Origin: Corbicula japonica
Taxonomy: Eukaryota; Mollusca; Bivalvia; Venerida; Cyrenidae
Length of the DNA stretch: 64,000 nucleotides
Assembly: GCA_038501625.1 (NCBI GenBank)
Contig: JAZAYU010000015.1
Location: forward strand, 9,074,991 to 9,138,990
Direction of reading: 5' to 3'
The notes below the pieces were generated by a model. It ran no database searches. It worked only from the letters and a program-made list of their open reading frames with translations, and was not told the origin of the DNA. This document shows, one piece after another, positions 57,280 to 64,000 of the stretch (within the stretch, counting starts at the first letter, position 1; each line of letters opens with the position of its first letter). A program made the position numbers and the translations under genes.

Positions 57280-57985
57280 ACATACTTAAAAATTACGGAG
57301 ATCTAATTTATGGAAGCATATTTGCGCCACAACTTAACTATATAAATTAACGTGAAAAAATGGAGGATTTCGCAAAAAAAGTTTTTTTCGCGAAAACAGA
57401 TAAATTACACACGAAAGAAATTAACACGAATTTATTCCTGATAATGCTCTAAATTGCCTCAACATAAAGATAAAGTATCCATGAAAATAATGGAGGATTT
57501 CACGAAAACAGATTTTTTTTTCTCGAAAACAGATAACTTTTTTTCGCGAAAACATCCATAACTTTCACTTTATTTTATGTGGTTAAGTTGTGGCACAAAT
57601 ATGCTTCCATAATTTTTAGATAACTGGCATCTTTCGTAAATTTGTAACGCTTTCATGAAAAGTTATCTGTTTTCGTTTCACGAAATCTTATTTCGTGAAA
57701 TCTTCCATTATTTTCATGCAAAAATATCTTTCGTGAAATTTTTAAGGTTTCGTGAAAAGTTATGTGTTTTCGTGAAATCCTCCATTATTTTCATGAAAAC
57801 TTTTTCTTTATGTTGTGGCAGTTAAGAGCACTATCAGAAATAAATTCGTGTTAACATAACTTTTTTTAATCGTAAAAATATGGATGTTTTCGCGAAAAAA
57901 AACTTTTTTTTGCGAAATCCTCCATTATTTTCAAGTTATTTTATGTGGCTAAGTTGAGGCAAAAATATGCTTCCATACTAATTAT
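57280..57985. repeat. Nested inverted-repeat element with TTTCGCGAAAA motifs
   Basis: TGGAAGCATATTTGCGCCAC (57313 onward) recurs inverted at 57582-57610 and again at about 57950-57978. A second pair, TAACACGAATTTATTCCTGA (57423) against its inverted form at about 57835-57860, is nested with it. Between them, GGAGGATTTCGCGAAAAC-type segments recur in both orientations. No ORF; it can fold extensively. It looks like fold-back elements inserted into each other or a duplicated MITE. Confidence 0.6.
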
Positions 57986-58055
57986 TCTAAAATCACACTT
58001 GATTCGATACTAAAACAGTTTTCGTATAACAGCTCTAAGAACATTCAGGTACAAT

Positions 58056-59652
58056 ATGGACTGCATAAAATTGTTGATGTTGCTTTGTGTTTGTAAATGG
58101 ACAGTTAATAGCTTAAATGACAATGAACCAGTGTGTACATCACGGTTTGACTATGATCAATAAAACTATAAAATGCTACAGAAAATGCTCATGCTGGATA
58201 TGGAACAGAACAAAATGAAAGAAAAAATAAATGAACAAAACAACAAGATAGAAGAACAACGCAATGAGATAACAGAACAAAACAATAAGATTAAGATTTT
58301 GGAAAAGACGAATAAAGGTAATCATTTTGTTCATAGTACTGTCCACATCCAAAGAGGTGTGGGCATATACACTGATACAGTAAGACACAACATACCTAAC
58401 CGGTCTTAACTGTACCGTATTATTTATACAAAAAATAATCAATATGGTTTTACAATATATAGTTAAATAAATAATACGAACTTATATTCAGATGACTGCT
58501 ATTCAATATAATGGTCACTATAATAAACACTATTATATACCACGTTAAAAAATTCATATTGTGATATTTACTAAGCAGGCAAGCGTCAGGCACTCGCAAA
58601 CGGTCTTCTTGTTGTTAAAAAATATTGATATCTGTTTCTAAGTTTACAAACGCGACCGCCTTATTATGGTATATTTTACGTCATTGGTATGTGGTAAAGT
58701 GTCGTAAGTCGTCATTTTGGGTCTGATTTTTTCTGTTACAAGAGAAAAAAAAACAAAATAATTTTTCAACATATGACGATTCAAACAACTAACAACAAAG
58801 TGAATACGAGAGAGTTACAGCTTTGGAACGGTCGGTGTCAAAAATGTCGTTGGGAGTGTTAACTAGATTGTATGGGGAATCAACCTCACACTCGCTTCTT
58901 CATGTTCTAGTATGAAAACATGTAAATGTTGCCATGGTGAAAGTCCATTTTAGCAACGCTCATTTTTTGTTTTACTTGTTTGAAACTTTGTACACGAAGG
59001 CATCATAACCTACAATGTTTTGATATTTTTAGACGATGAGATCAAGAAAGTGGAAATAGAAAGAACATTATCGAATGTGATGAAAATGGAAGGAATGGGC
59101 ACAACTTATATCCGATGGGGAAGGACAAGCTGTCCGGGTAACATGACGGAACTGGTGTATAAAGGCTACGCTGGAGGGTCACACTACACACACAGTGGAG
59201 GTGTTTCAAGCTATTTGTGTTTGCCTGAAGATCCTCTTTGGAATGTGTATAAAGATGCTACGCAGGGCGGAGGCACTGTCTGCGGGGCAGAGTATGAGCT
59301 TGGTCATTCGGGAAGAAATATAAATAGATTTTTTGGTAAATCAGTAGCAGAGCGTGATATCTCTTGCTGTGTATGTCGAACAAGGCGGAGCAGTGTTTTG
59401 ATGATTCCTGCAAGAAACAAGTGTTACGATGGCTGGACGCTAGAGTACCATGGATATCTCACTGGAGGATACGAAACTAATTTCGCCACGGATTTTGTCT
59501 GTCTTGATGGAGATCCCGAGTCTTTGGCAGGTGGAGAAGACAGCAAAGATGGCAAACGGTTCTATTTCATAGAAGCACGTTGTGGGTCGCTTCGTTGTCC
59601 GCCTTACGTCAATGTGCGGTGTGTTCAAAATAATCAATGTTTTGCTCATTAA
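58056..59652 (+). pseudogene. Copy H: inverted short-chain collagen C4-like gene with a stop in exon 1
   Basis: The only member on the plus strand and the most diverged. Exon 1 is 58056-58317 (MDCIKLLMLLCVCKWTVNS signal peptide, NEPVCTSRFDYD, then a Glu/Asn/Lys-rich coiled coil); exon 2 is 59033-59652. The intron is 715 nt (GTAATC donor, TTTTTAG acceptor, phase 1). A 9-nt insertion, a near-duplicate of the adjoining ATAAAANTA, sits between GAT-CA and TAAAATG and puts TAA at 58161-58163 in frame. Exon 2 keeps TTYIRWGRTSCPGN, ISCCVC, DFVCLDGDPE and EARCGSLRCPPYV. It then lacks about 16 nt, so the ending CAVCSK is present only in another frame (59620-59640) and the protein would end NVRCVQNNQCFAH. 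Two lesions suggest a pseudogene; a start at the downstream ATG (58173) would give a protein without a signal peptide. Confidence 0.78.
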
Positions 59653-61410
59653 GAAGGTCGGAAGATGAATATGTTTCAGTTTCAAAAACTAAACAGATAT
59701 GACTATGATTTATAGTTTATTTATTATTATTGCCATAATTCATTCTTCTACAAGAATACATAAGTCAGTGAAATTCTTATAATTCACGACAAATTATTTC
59801 TAATAGTTATGATGTCATTTATCTTAATACCGTTGATAGCTTGAAACTTATGTCAGGTATAACACACGGCACAGTAAGAAACTAAATTTTATCTTATGTA
59901 ATCTCATGATCTCAATCACGTTTAAAATAGACATGTAGCATAATAAAAATATATTTTAATCTTAAACAATGTAAGCAATATAACATGAGTGTTTGACATT
60001 AAGAATTATGGCAAATCTTCTAATTGGGATTGCGTTTGATTTTATGGATTGCGGGCGGATTGAGATCTATCTACACTGACAATGTTGTAATAAACGGTAC
60101 TCATTGGTTAGTGCAATACACGATGGGAAATACAACAAGAGATACTGACATGCATTTGTAAACGTAATAAATTGTGTCATTGTGTCAGTTCTTTTAATTT
60201 AATTGTTGAATCACAAGGTTCTGAAAATGGCAGTTCAACTGAATTATTTACTGAGTTAATTAAGTGTTTTGTACCACACACGCTTTTAATCTTATTGTTC
60301 CAGTTTCTAAACGCTAACTTGATAAGTTATTACTTTGCACTAAACACTATTGCATGAAACTTGTATAGTGTAACAATTATAGCTAAATAATGTAACAAAT
60401 ATACTAATACGAACGTTCCTGGTTATAGATGTATAAATTAAAAGTGTTTTGCTTTGAATTTGTATAATGGTTAGTTGTTTTATATTGAATGATATAAAAC
60501 TTCCACCTTCATTTTCTAAATTGTTTCCAGTGTTTACAAAAATAAAATAATTTATCGTGTTCGGCGATGTTCAAAGTTACATTTTCTCATCATGTTGTTT
60601 ACAAAGATACATTTGCAACGAATATATTGTTAATGGGCTAAACATGATAATGTTGAGTGATAAAACAACCACCCTCTTGAGCTACATAAAAAGTACGTTC
60701 TATTCTTACAAGCATTTCATCAGAATATGATAAGCGCAAAATGAATTTATTCAGCAACAAAATAATATTTAGTTTAGCATTAAACTCCAAGTTTTTATAA
60801 ATCTGGAACGAAATCATTTTATAATTATTCCATGCTTTGGATTGTCCTTTTTGGAAAAAATAAATTATATGTTATATGATTATTATTAATTATATTTTAT
60901 ATAATGATTTTAAATTACACATTATATAATTATTTATAATAACATATTATATAACTATAATAAATTATATATAATATTATTATTATAAATTATATATAAT
61001 ATAATTATTATAAATTATGTTTAATATAATTATTATTAATTATATATAATATTAATATTATAAATTATATATTATATAATTATAATAAAAAATATAAATT
61101 ATAATTATTAAATTTTTTTTTTTTAATTATTAAACATCTAATAAACGAATGAAAATGAAATGAAGAACTAGACTAAGTATTTTCCTCGGCAAAATATGCT
61201 CAACTCAAGAGATAAAGAAACGCATAGTAAAATTAAAAGATAATTGTGGATTTTTCCGTTTCACGCATTCCTCGGGAGACATCGTTACGCAAACCCATTG
61301 TGCGACATAATGGGACAATCGATACACTACCATGTGCACTGTAATCCTAGCGAGTTCTTTCAACTTCGCAGATTGTCGTTGTTTTTGACCGACGCGTTCG
61401 CAAAACAGTT
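59653..61410. other. Gene-free downstream region of copy H
   Basis: No exon seen. An AATAAA lies about 290 nt beyond the exon 2 stop (around 59942) and could be a polyadenylation signal, but nothing else supports it. The AT-rich repeat is listed separately. Confidence 0.4.
60860..61125. repeat. AT-only palindromic tandem repeat
   Basis: About 265 bp almost entirely of A and T, with recurring TAAATTATATATAATAT and TATAATTATTATAAATTA units of about 30-40 bp, each nearly self-complementary. Confidence 0.7.
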
Positions 61411-61414
61411 AAAT

Positions 61415-61476
61415 ATGCATATCAGGAATAGCCCCACTCAGAAAACACAGCCTCCCCACGCAGCGCAAAAAATAGT

Positions 61477-61530
<54 letters not shown>

Positions 61531-61655
61531 ATGTGTTTATAACAATATTAATTTCAAATAAGACACCACAGACAATTAACGAAAAAGAGAGCCATCGGGT
61601 TTACCGCCTTGGAACTGTCAGTGGCAAAACAATTTGCCACTGGGGGTTTAAACCA
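61415..61655 (-). repeat. REP1 with expanded (GA)n
   Basis: AATATGCATATCAGGAATAG, CCTCCCCACGCAGCG, then about 50 bp of pure GA (61478-61529), GCATGTGTTTATAACA, ATAAGACACCACAGACAATT, ACCGCCTTGGAACTGTCAGT, GGGGGTTTAAACCAGA. The GA run is at the position that is short in other REP1 copies. Confidence 0.68.
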
Positions 61656-62404
61656 GATATTACAAATAATGCCACCCTTGCGTTTCTTTATCCCTAAAGT
61701 TTATAAGCAAAATAAATATTTCCTATAAATCATCTCAAAGCCGACATCTGATTAAATTTTTTATTGTTTGTATTTTTGTTTAACACTGTTTTTTTTTACC
61801 GCAAATGCATAATAGTTAATGTCGTCTGCTCAATTGTATGACGTCATTTCAAGCAGTAAGTCTTAGATTAACTGTTCAAATGTACCTTTTCTCGTGACGC
61901 ACGCATAATGTGAATCAGGATCTTAGTCAGAGCAAAACCAAAGAAAAAACAAAACAATAACAATTAATAAAATAAGACATCAATTAAGAAAATTTGTTAC
62001 AAATTTCCGGAAACGCATTTTCGTCTGGAGCTAATATAAAAGATATTTATGCCAATTTACTGATGAGTGTCGTACAAATTGCTTTTAAATTAAGCTGGGA
62101 AAGACAACATATTTTATCATTTCCGAACCACAACATTGTTTTTACTGTAGAGTTACTTATATTCACGGGTATTAAATTTCGTGGTTTGCCGTTAGACAAG
62201 AATTTCGTTGATTCTTAAATTCGTGGATCTAAATTATTTAAAACTAAATCTATGTAAATTCTTTTTTCTTGGTGGTTTTAAATTTGTAAATCGATGTGGC
62301 TACGAAATCCATAGGCTGTGTTGACGCCCATGTGCAATCCAGACGTAGTCTAATACAAATATGGTGTGTTAGCCCCCAGGTGTAAAAAGACTATTAGTGT
62401 GAAA

Positions 62405-62600
62405 GTGATACCATGTTAGAATGATGTTCATGTTTCGTTGAATGATGTTCATTCTACTAGAATGATGTTCATGTTTGAATTATGTTCATGTTAGAATGAT
62501 GTTGATTTTAAAATGAAGTTCACGTTAGAATGATTTTGAGGTTTGAATTATGTTCATGTTAGAATATTATGTAAATGTTTAAATGAAGTTGATGTCAAAA
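62405..62600 (+). repeat. Degenerate minisatellite (about 17 bp)
   Basis: About ten imperfect units of GAATGATGTTCATGTTA, some with ATTATG or AAGTTG variants. It is flanked by single-copy sequence on both sides. Confidence 0.65.
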
Positions 62601-63460
62601 AACATGTTGTTTTAGCGCCAATGTGGCAATGGAGACCAATACAAATAGTCCAACAAATATTACTTAGGAAAAACGTTTTATTTAAAAAAGGTTTGCCAAC
62701 TTACTCGGCGAAAACAACATAATCATTGACAATTAATTTAAAATTTAAAGAGAATATATCGATTCTGAAATTGAGTTATTTCTTTTAGCCTGATGAATAT
62801 CCTTTTTTCATGAATCTCTCGTCATAATAATATAAAAAATCATTGCACTTATGTCGGGAAACAGTAATTTCTAACAAACGTATTCTTATCATGATTGCAT
62901 ATTTCGACAGAAACGTTCAGCCAGAATCCAAGATGTTTTGGTTTTTCAATAAACTTGTCATAGATGTCAGCAAAAATTACTAAGGGCAATTTCTAAAGTG
63001 TAAAATGCCAAACAATAAAACATTTCTATTTTGACAGAAATGAGAATTGATATCAATGATCAGGCCCCAGTAACACAAAATACTGGGATGGATTTTTAAC
63101 TCAACTCACAGCGATAATTTAAAAATTCTGAAGATACACTGCTTACTTGTGGATTTAGATTTTAAGAATTATTTTTTTGTTTTATATGCAGTTTAGAAAT
63201 TTTGTTGTCTGTATATTCTGATTAAATATTACCAAAAAAACTGAGTAAAAACTCAGATTTCTGAGTTTGAACTCAAACATTTATTCTAGACTATCTCAGC
63301 AAGACAAAGTGTTACTTGAAATATTACCATGGAAATAGAAAAAAAAATTTAATTTGTATAAAACATGACAAGAAAATAACCAACCTCTACTCAAAACTTC
63401 GTTGAGTTGAAAATTAAGTTTGAGTATGAGCATGAGGTTGTTTGCAGTTATTTAACCTAG
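62600..63460. other. Gene-free AT-rich stretch
   Basis: No coding exon or recognised repeat. A short palindromic patch around 63240-63275 (ACTGAGTAAAAACTCAGATT, CTGAGTTTGAACTCA) is the only structure noticed. Confidence 0.4.
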
Positions 63461-63469
63461 ACACTTTGT

Positions 63470-63655
63470 ACTTGTTTAGTGATACGAGAACCTGTTGGGG
63501 CAAGTGTGAGGTTGGTGCACCCTAGAACCTGGTTTAAACCCCCAGTGGCAATTTGTTTTGCCACTGACCGTTTCAAGGCGGTATCCCCAAAGGTTCTCTT
63601 TTTCGTTTGTTGTTTGTGGCGTTCTATTTGAAATGACATTCTTATAACAAACATG

Positions 63656-63687
<32 letters not shown>

Positions 63688-63750
63688 TTCGCTGCGTGGG
63701 GAGGCTGTGTTTTGTGAGTGTGGCGATTCCTGATATGCATATATTACTTT
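63470..63750 (+). repeat. REP1 with (CT)n
   Basis: GAGAACCTGTTGGGGCAAGT, GTGCACCCTAGAACCTGG, GGTTTAAACCCCCAGTGGCA, GACCGTTTCAAGGCGGTATC, a CT run at 63655-63681, TCGCTGCGTGGGGAGGCTGT, GTGGCGATTCCTGATATGCA. It is in the orientation opposite to 61415-61655, where the same position holds (GA)n. Confidence 0.7.
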
Positions 63751-64000
63751 TTTGTGATATTTGGACCAGAATGTAGATGTTTAAAAGGTGAAATTTGCAT
63801 ATACCACAAGACACAACCTCCCCACACAATAAGAAAAGCCAGATCGCTCACTAGATATCTGGTTACTGCCGTGATAAACCACAGTCTCCTAAATCATACA
63901 GCAGACCTCCTCATTTGGTTTTGTTTGCTAATTACCAGATCAATCTTGTCTGCCGGTGATTTCTGTAATTAGCTTATCTGAAATGTTTATTGCTAATCTG

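Overview
This is AT-rich eukaryotic DNA dense in repeats, almost certainly from a bivalve mollusc; the species cannot be fixed from the sequence alone. The main evidence is a two-exon gene family whose large second exon encodes the cysteine-rich domain that databases label 'short-chain collagen C4-like', a family greatly expanded in bivalves. Around it lie tRNA-derived SINEs, fold-back MITEs, long trinucleotide microsatellites and retroelement fragments.

Layout. From 1 to about 45 kb there is a head-to-tail array of seven family members, all on the minus strand, called A to G here in order of position: A (exon 1 only, about 1 kb), B (4.4-5.6 kb), D (exon 1 only, 9.6-9.8 kb), C (14.9-17.1 kb), E (25.1-26.7 kb), F (31.7-34.1 kb) and G (39.5-41.7 kb). 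The spacers are segmental duplications of one another. The clearest pair is about 27.6-34 kb against 35.3-41.7 kb, one repeat unit of roughly 7.7 kb. From 45 to 64 kb the DNA is mostly single-copy and non-coding, with a giant CTR microsatellite (46.6-47.5 kb), a fold-back element rich in ACGTACGT (48.2-48.6 kb), a 558-bp TIR element inside a microsatellite (51.8-52.4 kb) and an eighth member, H, on the plus strand (58.1-59.7 kb).

Gene structure. Exon 1 encodes a signal peptide, a NEPVCTSRFDYDHKMLQKML-type block and a short coiled coil. It ends in phase 1 at a GT donor. Exon 2 encodes about 200 residues with roughly eleven conserved cysteines. No Gly-X-Y collagen tract is present, so the collagen name reflects only the C-terminal domain.

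Condition of the array. Every copy whose two exons can be checked carries a lesion: an in-frame TGA (B), different frameshifting deletions at the end of exon 1 (C 19 nt, F 1 nt, G 10 nt), loss of exon 2 (D), a changed splice acceptor (E), and an in-frame stop plus a C-terminal deletion (H). The three exon-1 deletions all shift the frame the same way. F is a recombinant between two exon-1 types. The window therefore looks like a birth-and-death tandem array in which duplication, unequal crossover and transposon insertion outpace selection. Paralogous empty sites identify two insertions: a fold-back MITE in the F intron and a broken pogo/Tigger-like transposase beside E.

The other coding remnants are a frameshifted pogo-like DDE transposase with a PHD-like tail (22.9-24.7 kb, minus) and a truncated reverse transcriptase (27.9-28.7 kb, plus). 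I see no complete, undamaged gene in the window.
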